A stretch of DNA of 64,000 bases. Source: Oxalobacteraceae bacterium OTU3CINTB1. Its GTDB lineage: Bacteria; Pseudomonadota; Gammaproteobacteria; Burkholderiales; Burkholderiaceae_D. Positions 1 through 8,356 of this stretch are shown here, in pieces (the stretch's first letter is position 1; each line of letters opens with the position of its first letter). The stretch lies in NCBI GenBank assembly GCA_024123955.1, contig CP099652.1:3286001-3350000 (forward strand), read 5' to 3'. Under the pieces are notes generated by a model. The model ran no database searches and was not told the DNA's origin. It was given only the letters and a program-made list of their open reading frames with translations. A program made the translations under genes and the position numbers.

Positions 1-585
1 CGCGATCACCTGGTTGCCCACCGCATTGCCCAGCGTATCGTTGACTTGCCTGAAGCGGTCCAGGTTGAGCAACAGCAGCGCGCCGTGGTCGCCGCTGGCG
101 TCCCGCCCGCGCGCGGCCATCTTGCGCAGCAAGGCCAGCGTCCCGGCCCGGTTGGGCAACTGCGTGAGCGTGTCCACCTGCGCCGCGCGCGCCAGCATGC
201 TGCGTTCGCGCACCACCTCCTGGGTGGCGTCCAGCAGCACCGCCATCAGGCGGTTGTTGTCGAGTTTGAGCAGGCCGAGCGAGAGCACGGCTGGGGCCTC
301 GGCGTGGTTGCCGGCGTCGTCGACGCCGATGCGCAGGCCCTCGCAAATGACGCCCTGCGGCGCGGCGAAGTCCGCGCACCGCTGCGGCAAATCGGGCGCG
401 TGGCGGCGCAGCACGTGGAAAAAGTTGTCCATCTCGCCGTCCGGCGCGAGCGGCATCAGCAGGCGCGCCGCCATCGGGTTGAGCATTTCGATGGCGCCGT
501 CCTGCTGCAGCTGGATCAGCGCCACCGGCGCCCGATACAGGAACTGGATCAGCGCCTCGTAGGCGAGGTCGGTGTCGCCGCTCAT
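1..585 (-). CDS. diguanylate cyclase, second of a tandem pair (3' end outside the window)
   Basis: Only the first 195 residues are present. They begin MSGDTDLAYEALIQF and form a PAS-like sensor region of about 120 residues. The start of a GGDEF domain follows, with DTLTQLPNR and a DRFRQVNDTLGN stretch. The catalytic GGDEF motif itself would lie beyond the window edge. The ATG overlaps the TGA of the upstream cyclase (ATGA), so the two are translationally coupled. The N-terminal halves of both cyclases align almost end to end (for example YEALxQFLYxAPV and LNPxxAxLLMPL), so this is a local duplication. Likely role: c-di-GMP synthesis downstream of the photosensor-like gene at the head of the operon. 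Catalytic competence cannot be judged from what is visible. Confidence 0.85.
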   Translation of the reverse strand, partial: MSGDTDLAYEALIQFLYRAPVALIQLQQDGAIEMLNPMAARLLMPLAPDGEMDNFFHVLRRHAPDLPQRCADFAAPQGVICEGLRIGVDDAGNHAEAPAVLSLGLLKLDNNRLMAVLLDATQEVVRERSMLARAAQVDTLTQLPNRAGTLALLRKMAARGRDASGDHGALLLLNLDRFRQVNDTLGNAVGNQVIA

Positions 586-1913
586 GCCGGCGCTGGCGCT
601 TGCCACGCGGCCACCCGGTTGCGTCCGCCCCGCTTGGCCGCGTACAAGGCCTCGTCGGCGCGCTTCATCAGGTCGTCGAAGCCGGCCAGCGTGTCGTCCA
701 TGACGGCCACCCCCAGACTGATCGAGTACGCGATCGGCTGCTGCGCGTAGGTGACCGGCGCCGAGGCCACCTCGGCGCGCAGGCGCTCGGCGATGGCCAG
801 CGCGTCGTCCAGCGCGACGGAAGGCAGGATGATGGCGAATTCCTCGCCGCCGATGCGCGCCAGCACGTCCACCTGGCGGCACACGCGGCGCATGGTTTGC
901 GCCAGATGGGCCAGCACCGCATCGCCGGCCGGGTGGCCGTGGCCATCGTTGACGGCCTTGAAATGGTCGGCGTCGATCACGATCAGCGCCACCGGGCGCA
1001 CCGCCTTCTTGCGGCGCGTCAGCTCCAGCTCGGCCGCCTCGAAGAACGCGCGCCGGTTCGACAGGCCGGTCAGGTGGTCGCTGTAAGTGGCCTTGCGCAG
1101 GTTGTCGCTGGCGTCGCGGCAGTCGGAAATGTCGCGGATGATCATGCAATAGGCCGGCTCGTCGTCGGCTGCCGGGCCGCCGGCGGGAACGTCCTCGTCG
1201 CCGCGCAGCGGCAGCGGCGAAATCATGGCGCTGCCCCAGAACTCGCTGCCGTCGGCGCGCCGCCGCAGGCCCTCGTCCAGGGTCCAGCCGTTTTCGTCGG
1301 CCTCGCGCAGGCGGTCCAGTTGCTGCGCCTCGGTGGTGGCGCCGTCGGGATAGAAACGCGCGTAGTTTTGGCCTTTGATGCCGGCCGAGTCATAGCCGGT
1401 GACGCGCTCGATGCTTTCGTTCCAGGACTCGACCCGTCCCTGGCGATCCAGGCTGACCAGCGCATAGTCGGTGATGTTGGTGATGATGGCATTGAGCCAG
1501 GCGTCGGTCTTGCGCAGTTGGCGCTCGCGGCGGTCCTGCACGGTGACGTCGGTGAGCACCGCCATCAAGCGATCGGCGTTCAGTTTTAAAACGCTGAGCG
1601 ACATGACCTGCGGTCCGGCGCCGTTGTCGTCCGCATGCAAATACAGGCGAACGGCGTCGCACACCTGTCCCTGCGGGGCGGCGAAACTGGCGCATTGCGA
1701 GCGCAGGTCGGGCGCCACCGGCGCCAGCGCCTCGAACAGGTTGGTCAGCCCGCCATCGCGGCTGAGCGGCATGAGCAGCTGCGCCGACAAGGGATTGAGC
1801 ATCTGGATGGCGCCGTCGGCCGCCAGCTGCACCAGGCCCACCGGCGCCAGGTACAGGAACTGCAACAGCGCCTCGTATTCCTGCGCGTCCGGATGTTCGG
1901 CGAGGGCGCTCAC
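582..1913 (-). CDS. PAS-PAS diguanylate cyclase (GGDEF)
   Basis: 443 residues: an N-terminal PAS-like region (about 10-130), a second PAS domain (about 140-270, with VESWNESIERVTGYDSAGI) and a GGDEF domain (about 285-440). The active-site motif is GGEEF. An RxxD inhibitory I-site (RQVD) lies five residues upstream, so product-feedback inhibition is expected. I chose the GTG at 1913 because its GTGA overlaps the TGA of the upstream PYP-like gene and because homology to the downstream paralogue begins exactly there. A longer open frame exists upstream, but those residues read as an out-of-frame shadow of the PYP gene. No EAL domain or membrane segment is present, so this is a cytoplasmic c-di-GMP synthase. 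Confidence 0.92.
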   Translation of the reverse strand: MSALAEHPDAQEYEALLQFLYLAPVGLVQLAADGAIQMLNPLSAQLLMPLSRDGGLTNLFEALAPVAPDLRSQCASFAAPQGQVCDAVRLYLHADDNGAGPQVMSLSVLKLNADRLMAVLTDVTVQDRRERQLRKTDAWLNAIITNITDYALVSLDRQGRVESWNESIERVTGYDSAGIKGQNYARFYPDGATTEAQQLDRLREADENGWTLDEGLRRRADGSEFWGSAMISPLPLRGDEDVPAGGPAADDEPAYCMIIRDISDCRDASDNLRKATYSDHLTGLSNRRAFFEAAELELTRRKKAVRPVALIVIDADHFKAVNDGHGHPAGDAVLAHLAQTMRRVCRQVDVLARIGGEEFAIILPSVALDDALAIAERLRAEVASAPVTYAQQPIAYSISLGVAVMDDTLAGFDDLMKRADEALYAAKRGGRNRVAAWQAPAPA

Positions 1914-2299
1914 GGCCGCTGCACCAGCACGTATGCCAGCGCCGCGCCGGGCTGGTACAGCAGCCGCAGCTTGACCTTGGTCGGGCGCATGCGCAAGGTC
2001 AGCACGTAGTTGATGGTGTCGTCGAGCGGCGCGCCCTCGGCGCGCGCGTCGGTGAAGCGCTGGGCCACCATGAAGTTGTTCATGCACGGTGCGACGGCCA
2101 CGAACAGGTCTTCCCCCACGACCCGCTGCGCCCGCAGCCCGGCAGCTTGCGATTCGAAAGCGTTGTAGCGTTGGACGCGGTCGTCATGGTCGAAACCGAT
2201 GACGCCGAATCCCAGGGCGTCCAGCCCTTCGGCGTCGCTGTGTTCCAGCAAGGCGGCCAGATCGGGCTGGTCGAACGGTGTTTCTGCATGCAATGTCAT
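1910..2299 (-). CDS. pyp: photoactive yellow protein-like PAS photosensor
   Basis: 129 residues, the usual length of PYP. The single domain aligns with Halorhodospira PYP throughout. The chromophore-binding cysteine lies in VAPC (Cys72, equivalent to Cys69). The hydrogen-bonding Tyr and Glu lie in RYNAFE (Tyr45 and Glu49, equivalent to Tyr42 and Glu46). A conserved M-x-PTKV segment holds the residue equivalent to Met100. Thr50 and Arg52 of the reference are Ala and Leu here, which should alter colour and photocycle rate. The family binds p-coumaric acid through a thioester and senses blue light. The start has a GAAGGAA ribosome site. The gene leads a coupled operon with two diguanylate cyclases, so light control of c-di-GMP is the inferred role. 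The chromophore-synthesis genes (tyrosine ammonia lyase, coumarate ligase) are not in the window. Confidence 0.82.
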   Translation of the reverse strand: MTLHAETPFDQPDLAALLEHSDAEGLDALGFGVIGFDHDDRVQRYNAFESQAAGLRAQRVVGEDLFVAVAPCMNNFMVAQRFTDARAEGAPLDDTINYVLTLRMRPTKVKLRLLYQPGAALAYVLVQRP

Positions 2300-2436
2300 T
2301 TTTGGCTATTCCTTCGGTGGCGGACAGGAAGAAGCATAACATTGGCTCACAGCAATTCGCCAGCGCCGATGCGCGGCGTGCGGGCTTTAATGGGACATTT
2401 GTGGGCGGAAGGCATCAACGCGCAAGGAATGTGCCC

Positions 2437-3711
2437 TCATGCTCCTGTAAGCAAGCGCAGCAGTTGTCCGGCTATCCAGCCGCCGTACGTGCCCAGCGCA
2501 TAGCCGAGCACGGCCAGCAGCACGCCCACCGGCGCCAGCGCCGGGTGGAAGGCGCTGGCCACCACCGGCGCGCTGGCCGCGCCGCCCACGTTGGCCTGGC
2601 TGCCCACGGCCATGTAGAACACGGGCGCCTTGATCAGCCAGGCCATGCCCAGCATCAGCGCACCGTGGAAGCTGATCCAGATCAAGCCCAGCACGAACAG
2701 CTCGGGGTCCGAGAAGATGGCGGCCAGGTTCATCTGCATGCCGATGGTGGCCACCAGCACATAGATCGCCACCGAGCCGACCTTGGACGCGCCCGCGCCT
2801 TCGAGCTTTTTGGCGCGGGTGAACGAGAGCAGCAGGCCGAAGGTGGTGGCCAGCACCGTCACCCAGAAAAAGTTGGCCGTCAGGCTGAAGCGCTCCAGGT
2901 GCGGCGCGTGGGTCTTGATGAAGGGCACGATGTAGCCGGCCATCCAGTGCGCCAGGCCGGTGGCGCCCAGACCGTACGCCAGGATCAGCACCATGTCGTA
3001 GGAACCGGCGATGCGCGCGCTTTCCAGCTGCACTTTCTCGACCTTGATCCGCAGCGCGTCGAGCGCGCTGGTGTCGGCGCCGCGCCAGGCGTCGATGCGG
3101 GCGCCGCGGCTGGCCAGGAACAGCAGGAAAGCCATCCAGATGTTGGCGCAGATGACATCGACGGCGACGAATTTGCCGAACACGTCCGCCCCCACGCCGT
3201 ACACTTCCTTCATGGCCGCCTGGTTGGCGCCGCCGCCGATCCAGGCGCCGGCGGTGGTGGTCATGCCGCGCCAGATGGCGTTCGGGCCTTCCGGGTTCAG
3301 CAGTGACGGGTCGAATGCGCCCATGATCGCCAGCGCCACCGGCGCGCCGACGATGACGCCGGTGGTTCCGGTCAGGAACAGGATGATGGCTTTGGGTCCG
3401 AGCCGCGCGATCGCGCTGAGATCGCAGGCCAGGGTCAGCAGCACCAGCGCCATCGGCAGCAGGTAGTCGCGCGCCATCGGATACAGGCGCGAGGTTTCGC
3501 CGTCGATCACGCCGAAGGTGTTGAGCAGGCCGGGGATGAAATAGCACAGCAGCAGCGCCGGCACCACCGCGTAGAACTTGCGCCAGAACGGGTGCGTCGA
3601 GCGTTCGCTGGCCATCACCAGCGCAAGAATCGTGACCAGAATGCCGAGCACCACGGGATCGGAGGCGATGAGCGGGGCGGAGGCGGGGACGGTTGCGCTG
3701 GAGACGGCCAT
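2437..3711 (-). CDS. DUF819 family integral membrane protein
   Basis: 424 residues with roughly ten to twelve hydrophobic segments across the whole length. The pattern matches the DUF819 (YjcL-like) family, including the TTAGAWIGGGANQAAMKEVYG region. The biochemical function of the family is not established; a transporter is plausible. The ATG at 3711 is preceded by AGGAAA at normal spacing. A longer frame to 3771 has no such signal and would run into the neighbouring promoter module. It is transcribed away from the SrpA-like gene and sits alone, convergent with nothing. Confidence 0.8.
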   Translation of the reverse strand: MAVSSATVPASAPLIASDPVVLGILVTILALVMASERSTHPFWRKFYAVVPALLLCYFIPGLLNTFGVIDGETSRLYPMARDYLLPMALVLLTLACDLSAIARLGPKAIILFLTGTTGVIVGAPVALAIMGAFDPSLLNPEGPNAIWRGMTTTAGAWIGGGANQAAMKEVYGVGADVFGKFVAVDVICANIWMAFLLFLASRGARIDAWRGADTSALDALRIKVEKVQLESARIAGSYDMVLILAYGLGATGLAHWMAGYIVPFIKTHAPHLERFSLTANFFWVTVLATTFGLLLSFTRAKKLEGAGASKVGSVAIYVLVATIGMQMNLAAIFSDPELFVLGLIWISFHGALMLGMAWLIKAPVFYMAVGSQANVGGAASAPVVASAFHPALAPVGVLLAVLGYALGTYGGWIAGQLLRLLTGA

Positions 3712-3764
3712 GGATTTCCTGTAGTGGGACGGATGAGTCGGCGATATTACCACCCCCCGAAGCT

Positions 3765-3835
3765 GATACATAACAGAAACAATTGGTAATCAGACAGTAA
3801 TCGCAAGGCGGCTAAAATCGGTTCACTGATGTAGC
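3765..3835 (+). promoter_or_regulatory. 71-bp promoter module, copy A (SrpA/cytochrome b561 operon)
   Basis: Begins GATACATA-N2-AGAAACAATT, has a variable middle, then GCGGCTAAAAT and TTCACT-N-ATGTAGC. The same blocks occur with identical spacing in front of the RND operon (9321-9391): in both copies the first G of GATACA is 48 bp before TAAAAT. GATACA and GAAACA are direct half-sites 11 bp apart, as for winged-helix response regulators. TAAAAT at 3813-3818 is a plausible -10 element. No good -35 is visible, which fits an activator-dependent promoter. Confidence 0.65.
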
Positions 3836-3866
3836 AACCAACGTAGCAACCAACGTAGCAACCAAC
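3831..3866 (+). repeat. three perfect 12-bp tandem repeats (GTAGCAACCAAC)
   Basis: The unit GTAGCAACCAAC occurs three times without mismatch, ending 10 bp before the ATG of the SrpA-like gene. If the TAAAAT at 3813-3818 is the -10, the repeats make up most of the 5' leader. No AG-rich Shine-Dalgarno is seen, so this CA-rich unstructured leader may itself drive translation or be an sRNA target. Copy number may vary between strains. Confidence 0.85.
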
Positions 3867-3876
3867 GAAAGCCAAC

Positions 3877-4965
3877 ATGCCCACCCCCACGCCCACACCG
3901 CAGCGCAGCGCCATGCTTCTGCTGCTACCGATCGCTTTGATCCTGGCCGTCCTCGCCGCGCTGTTCGCGTGGGTGGGCGGCTGGTTCGGCAATCACGACC
4001 TGACGCCGCAAAAAATGATGGACTTCGCCGAGACGTCGGGCAAGCAGGCGGCCGGTTTCCGGCGCGCGCACAGCAAGGGCGTGTGCTTTGCCGGCACGTT
4101 CGCACCGGCGCCGGAAGCGGCCAAACTATCGACTGCGCGCGCGTTCTCGCAGCCGTCGATCGCCGTCATCGGCCGCTTTTCCGCCTCCTCCAACAATCCG
4201 TACGCGCCGGACGGCGCGTCCCCGGTGCGCGGCATGGCCGTGCAGCTGAAAACGGACGACGGCCAGGAGTGGCGCATCGCGATGAACAGTTTTCCGTTCT
4301 TCGCCGCCGCCACGCCGCAGGCATTCCAGGCCATGAACGAGGCCGGCGCGCCGGATCCCGCCACCGGCAAGCCCAACCCGGACAAGATGAAGGCCGTGCT
4401 GGCGGCCAACCCGGAGATCGCCGCGTTCCAGGCCTGGGCCAAATCGGCGCCCCGGTCGGACAGCCTGGGCAGCACCCGCTTTAACGGCGTCAACGCGTTC
4501 CGCCTGACGGACGCGCAGGGCACCGAGCGCATGGTGCGCTGGTCGATGCGTCCGCGCGCGCCGTTCGTGGCGCTGACGCCGGAGCAATTGAAGGCGGCCG
4601 ATCCCAATTTCCTGATCGACGACCTGAACCGGCGCCTCGCCACCGGCCCTTTGCTCTGGGACCTGGTGGTGCAAATCGCCGCGCCTGGCGATCCGATCAC
4701 CGATCCATCCAAGGCCTGGCCCGACACGCGGCCGGAGGCCACCATCGGCACATTGACGCTGGTCCATGCCGAGCCGCAAGCGACCGGACCTTGCCGCGAC
4801 CTCAATTTCGATCCTTTGATACTGCCGACCGGCATCGCCGCCAGCGACGATCCGGTGCTGCATGCGCGCTCGGCGGCGTACTCGGTGTCGTTCAACCGTC
4901 GCGAGCGTGAAATCAGCCAGGGCAAGACCGCCCAACCTATCGGCCAGAACGGGAGCGCACGATGA
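3877..4965 (+). CDS. srpA: catalase-family peroxidase, SrpA-like, membrane-anchored
   Basis: 362 residues with one N-terminal hydrophobic segment (about 13-34) that should anchor or export it. A small catalase-type haem domain follows. RRAHSKGV carries the distal histidine region, NSFPFF matches the catalase active-site strand, and the C-terminal ARSAAYSVSF gives the R-x-x-x-Y proximal tyrosine. The length matches the minimal SrpA/catalase-related peroxidases rather than 480-residue catalases, which lack a membrane segment. It is coupled through ATGA to a cytochrome b561, suggesting electron delivery to a periplasmic haem enzyme. It shares its promoter module with the RND efflux operon. Role inferred: organic hydroperoxide or solvent stress. 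Confidence 0.85.
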   Translation: MPTPTPTPQRSAMLLLLPIALILAVLAALFAWVGGWFGNHDLTPQKMMDFAETSGKQAAGFRRAHSKGVCFAGTFAPAPEAAKLSTARAFSQPSIAVIGRFSASSNNPYAPDGASPVRGMAVQLKTDDGQEWRIAMNSFPFFAAATPQAFQAMNEAGAPDPATGKPNPDKMKAVLAANPEIAAFQAWAKSAPRSDSLGSTRFNGVNAFRLTDAQGTERMVRWSMRPRAPFVALTPEQLKAADPNFLIDDLNRRLATGPLLWDLVVQIAAPGDPITDPSKAWPDTRPEATIGTLTLVHAEPQATGPCRDLNFDPLILPTGIAASDDPVLHARSAAYSVSFNRREREISQGKTAQPIGQNGSAR

Positions 4966-5513
4966 ACCGCCCACGCCACTTCAACCTCCTTGCCCGGGTG
5001 CTGCACTGGTCCATGGCCCTGGCCATCCTCGCCATGCTGTTCGTCGGCGCCGGCATGGTCGTCTCGCTGCGCTACCGCGACCAGCTTCTGGACCTGCACC
5101 GTCCGCTTGGCATCGCCATTTTGCTGCTGGCCCTTGTGCGCCTGGTCAACCGCCTGGCGCGGCCGACGCCGGCGCTGCCGGCCGACTTGCCGGCCATCCA
5201 GAAATTCGCCGCGCACGCGTCGCACTGGCTGTTGTATGGGCTGATGCTGGCGATGCCGCTGATCGGCTGGGCCATGCTGTCGGCCGGCGGCTATCCGATA
5301 CCGATGTTCGGCGGCGTCCACCTGCCGGCCATCCTGCCGCACAGCCCCGAGGTGTACGGCATCTTGCGCCCGCTACACGGCGCCCTGGCTTATTTGCTGT
5401 TCCTGACCATCCTGGCGCACCTCGGCGCGGCGCTGTTCCACGCCTGGGTGCGGCGCGACGAAGTGTTCGGCCAGATGGCCAAGGGATCAGGCGGCATCGA
5501 CATCGGTCGATAA
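4962..5513 (+). CDS. cytochrome b561 (YodB/CybB type)
   Basis: 183 residues with four predicted membrane helices and the family's conserved histidines: RVLHWSMA in helix 1, DLHRPLGI near helix 2, ASHWLLYG in helix 3 and RPLHGALAY plus LAHLGAALFH in helix 4. The protein binds two b-type haems and moves electrons from quinol to periplasmic partners. The start overlaps the stop of the SrpA-like gene (ATGA), marking a two-gene operon. Pairing of SrpA-like peroxidases with b561 is a recurrent arrangement. Its 3' end overlaps the convergent dehydrogenase by 27 bp. Confidence 0.9.
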   Translation: MNRPRHFNLLARVLHWSMALAILAMLFVGAGMVVSLRYRDQLLDLHRPLGIAILLLALVRLVNRLARPTPALPADLPAIQKFAAHASHWLLYGLMLAMPLIGWAMLSAGGYPIPMFGGVHLPAILPHSPEVYGILRPLHGALAYLLFLTILAHLGAALFHAWVRRDEVFGQMAKGSGGIDIGR

Positions 5514-6323
5514 GGTCACCGCCTTGTTCGCCTCAAGCTGCGCCAGTCGCGCTTCGAGCGCGGCGCGCACGCCCCGGTAGCTGCTGGCACCCAGCGTCAG
5601 GCGTAGCGGAGCAGGGGAGTGCGACGCCGAATCGATCATGGCGCGTGCCATTTTTCGCGGGTCGCCATCGATGGCGAAGGCGCCGCTGTCGAATGCGCGC
5701 CGTAGAGCACCCACGGGCGTGTCGTCGTAGATATCCATGGGCAGCGCGCGCTCGATGCCGGCCGCGAAGGCGGTGCGGGCCGGGCCGGGTTCGGCGAGCG
5801 TGAATTCGATGCCGAACGGCGCGACCTCCTGGCTCACCGCATCGACAAAGCCTTCGATGCCCCATTTGGTCGCGTGGTAGAGGCTAAATGCCGGATAGCT
5901 CAGTTGCCCGCCTTCCGACGAGACCTGGATGATCCGTCCGCCTCCCTGCGCCCGCAAAGCGGGGATGGCGGCCCGGATGACCCCGATCGAGCCGGTCAGG
6001 TTGGTCTGGATCTGGCGTGCGATCTGGTCGTCGGTGAGTTCCTCGGCCGCGCCGACCAACCCGTAGCCGGCATTGCTGACGACGACGTCGATCCGGCCCC
6101 AGGCCGCAAACGCCTGCGCCATCACCTCGCGGATCGCCACCATGTCGGTGACGTCCAGCACCGCCACCCGCAACCGGTCGCCGTACTGCTCCTCAAGATC
6201 GGCCAGCGCGTCGCGGCGCCGCACGGTGGCAAATACATGCGCGCCGCCGTGCAGCAATTGCTCGGTCATTTCGCGTCCCAGCCCGCTGGATGTACCGGTG
6301 ATAAACCAATGACGTTGTTTCAT
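5487..6323 (-). CDS. SDR-family oxidoreductase
   Basis: 278 residues of a classical short-chain dehydrogenase: TGTSSGLG cofactor loop at residues 9-16, SNAGYG, and the Y-x-x-x-K pair in YHATK with the preceding catalytic serine in QVSSEGG. The C-terminal EPGPARTAF region matches the NADP-dependent group often annotated as SDR of unknown substrate. It is divergent from a LysR regulator about 100 bp away, which is the likely controller. The 3' end overlaps the convergent cytochrome gene by 27 bp, an antisense arrangement. Substrate unknown. Confidence 0.88.
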   Translation of the reverse strand: MKQRHWFITGTSSGLGREMTEQLLHGGAHVFATVRRRDALADLEEQYGDRLRVAVLDVTDMVAIREVMAQAFAAWGRIDVVVSNAGYGLVGAAEELTDDQIARQIQTNLTGSIGVIRAAIPALRAQGGGRIIQVSSEGGQLSYPAFSLYHATKWGIEGFVDAVSQEVAPFGIEFTLAEPGPARTAFAAGIERALPMDIYDDTPVGALRRAFDSGAFAIDGDPRKMARAMIDSASHSPAPLRLTLGASSYRGVRAALEARLAQLEANKAVTLSTDVDAA

Positions 6324-6423
6324 CTTAACCCCCTCCGTTTGTGTGAAAAGACAGCATAACGTTGCAGGTTGTTGAGATAAACTAGGTAATCATTTAAACG
6401 GTATCAACCAGAGGTTAATAATC

Positions 6424-7335
6424 ATGGGCGTGCACGACCTTTTCGATGGCATCAGCGTGTTCCTCGCGGTGGCCGAACACAAGAGCTTCACCACTGCGGC
6501 ACAGGTCTTGGGCGTCAGCACGGCGGCGGTCAGCAAAAGCGTGCGCCAGCTCGAGCAGCGCCACGCCGTCGTGTTGTTCCAGCGGACCACCCGGCGCGTC
6601 GGGTTGACCGAAACCGGGGCCGCGCTATATGAGCGCCTGCGTCCGGCGAGTCTCGACATCGCCGATGCGCTGACGAGTTTGCACGATCATCGCGAGCGGC
6701 CCAGCGGGACGCTGCGCATCACCGCCTCGCACGTGGTCAACGAGCGCGTCCTGGCCGGGCTGGTGCCGCGCTTCCGGCTTGCGTATCCCGACGTCACGCT
6801 CGACATCGACAGCAATGACGGATTCGTGGACCTGATCGCAGAGGGGTACGACGCCGGAATACGCCTGGACAGCGCGGTAGAAAAAGACATGCTGGCGGTG
6901 CGCATGACACCGCCGGTGACGTGGTCGGTCGTCGCCACGCCGGGCTATTTCGCGGGGCATGGGCGCCCGTCGACGCCAGCCGAGTTGACCGGTCACGAAG
7001 CCATCCGCTATCGTTTCGCCGCCTCCGGGCGCATGCACCACTGGGAGTTCCGAGAAGGCCGGCGCCACTTCACGGTCGATGTCACGGGCCGCGTGGTCGT
7101 CAACAGCCGTGCGATGCTCGTCGCCATGGCCCGTCAGGGAATGGGGCTGGCGTTTGTCTCCGACATGGAAGTTGGCGCCCATGTGGCGGCCGGGGAGCTG
7201 GAGGCCACTCTGCAAAGCTTCATTCCGCCCGATCAGGGCCTGTACCTGTATTTTCCGGCCCGGTCGCAGTCGCAGCCGAAAATGAAGGCGCTGCTCGACA
7301 CGATCAACCAGTGGCGTGACGCCACGGCCATGTAG
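6424..7335 (+). CDS. LysR-family transcriptional regulator
   Basis: 303 residues: N-terminal winged helix-turn-helix (about 5-65, SFTTAAQVLGVSTAAVSKSVRQLE) and a periplasmic-binding-like effector domain (about 92-295). It belongs to the CrgA/DsdC-like subgroup with the IRLDSAVEKDM strand. It is divergently arranged with the SDR gene, so it most likely regulates that gene and itself from the 100-bp AT-rich spacer. It is followed 7 bp later by a convergent LysR gene. The effector is unknown. Confidence 0.9.
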   Translation: MGVHDLFDGISVFLAVAEHKSFTTAAQVLGVSTAAVSKSVRQLEQRHAVVLFQRTTRRVGLTETGAALYERLRPASLDIADALTSLHDHRERPSGTLRITASHVVNERVLAGLVPRFRLAYPDVTLDIDSNDGFVDLIAEGYDAGIRLDSAVEKDMLAVRMTPPVTWSVVATPGYFAGHGRPSTPAELTGHEAIRYRFAASGRMHHWEFREGRRHFTVDVTGRVVVNSRAMLVAMARQGMGLAFVSDMEVGAHVAAGELEATLQSFIPPDQGLYLYFPARSQSQPKMKALLDTINQWRDATAM

Positions 7336-7342
7336 CGCGTCT

Positions 7343-8239
7343 TTAGCGCACCGATATGAAGGCGGCCAGCTCTTCCGGCGTGCCGGCAGGAAAAGCTTCC
7401 CTTAAATAGCCGAGGAAAGCGGACACGCGGGCACTCATCAATCGCCTTGAAGGGTAGAGCACCCACAGGGCGACATCCGGTCCATCGACATCGCCCCAGG
7501 CCACCAGAGAGCCTGAGGCCAGGTCACCGATCACCAATGACAATGGCAGGCGTGCGGCGCCGGCGCCCAGCCGAACGGCGTCGCGCACCATGAAGTGCGA
7601 TGACAAGCGCAGGACCGTTTCCATGGCGACGGTGGATTTCCCCGTCGGCGCCGCCAGACTCCAGACTTCGCTCCTGTCGGCCGTGCCGCGCACCACGGCG
7701 GGGACGGTTGACTTGTCCTGCGGCCGATGCAGATCCGGGTGCGCCACCACCACCAGTCGATCTCGCAGGAAGATCCGGCCAACCAGACTTTCATCGGGGT
7801 CCGGGTTGACGCGGATCACCAGGTCGTAGCCTTCCTCGACCATGTCGACGGGACGGTCTTCCGTCGTCACCTCCAGCCGTACCCGGGGATATTTCATCGC
7901 GAAGCCGGCGGCCAGCTTGCCCATCGCTGCGTGTGAAAAAAGCAGCGGCGCGCTGATCCGCAACCTGCCTTGCGGCGTCTCGCCGCCCGATACGATCGCC
8001 GCCACCGTTTCATCGACCTCCGCCAGTAAAGCCCAGGTGCGCTCATGCAGCGCGCGACCCTCCTCAGTCAGTTTCAGCGAATTCGCGCCGCGTTCGAGCA
8101 GGCGCAGGCCGAGACCGGCCTCCAGTTCCGCGACCCGCCGCGACAGCGTGGCTTTCGGGCGGCCGGTGGCGCGGGCGGCCCGTCCAAATCCTCCATGGCG
8201 GACGACAAGGTTGAAATCGGTGAGTGCAAGCAAGTCCAT
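7343..8239 (-). CDS. LysR-family transcriptional regulator
   Basis: 298 residues from MDLLALTDFNLVVRHGGF, a typical LysR opening. The HTH covers about residues 5-62 (FGRAARATGRPKATLSRRVAELE) and the effector domain about 90-290. The frame is open upstream to 8326, but the shorter start gives the family length and leaves room for a promoter. It is divergent from the NmrA-like oxidoreductase, its probable target, across a 117-bp spacer. The effector is unknown. Confidence 0.9.
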   Translation of the reverse strand: MDLLALTDFNLVVRHGGFGRAARATGRPKATLSRRVAELEAGLGLRLLERGANSLKLTEEGRALHERTWALLAEVDETVAAIVSGGETPQGRLRISAPLLFSHAAMGKLAAGFAMKYPRVRLEVTTEDRPVDMVEEGYDLVIRVNPDPDESLVGRIFLRDRLVVVAHPDLHRPQDKSTVPAVVRGTADRSEVWSLAAPTGKSTVAMETVLRLSSHFMVRDAVRLGAGAARLPLSLVIGDLASGSLVAWGDVDGPDVALWVLYPSRRLMSARVSAFLGYLREAFPAGTPEELAAFISVR

Positions 8240-8356
8240 GTGTTCCACCAGTGAGACGAGGTGTCCCATTATGGCATCTATCGGGCCATGTGCGGTACGA
8301 CTACTATGGAACTGTCTTCCAAACAAAGCCTTTCAACCCAACCAAGGAGCAATACC

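Noticed and set aside
2278..3306. Long plus-strand open frame of 342 codons
   Set aside because: It lies opposite the DUF819 gene, is extreme in Arg/His/Gly/Gln and has no family resemblance. It is an antisense shadow of a high-GC gene.
5487..5513. 27-bp convergent overlap of cytochrome b561 and SDR genes as an unusual regulatory device
   Set aside because: Short convergent overlaps recur here (25573-25579, 34142-34154, 43284-43319) and look like ordinary compaction.
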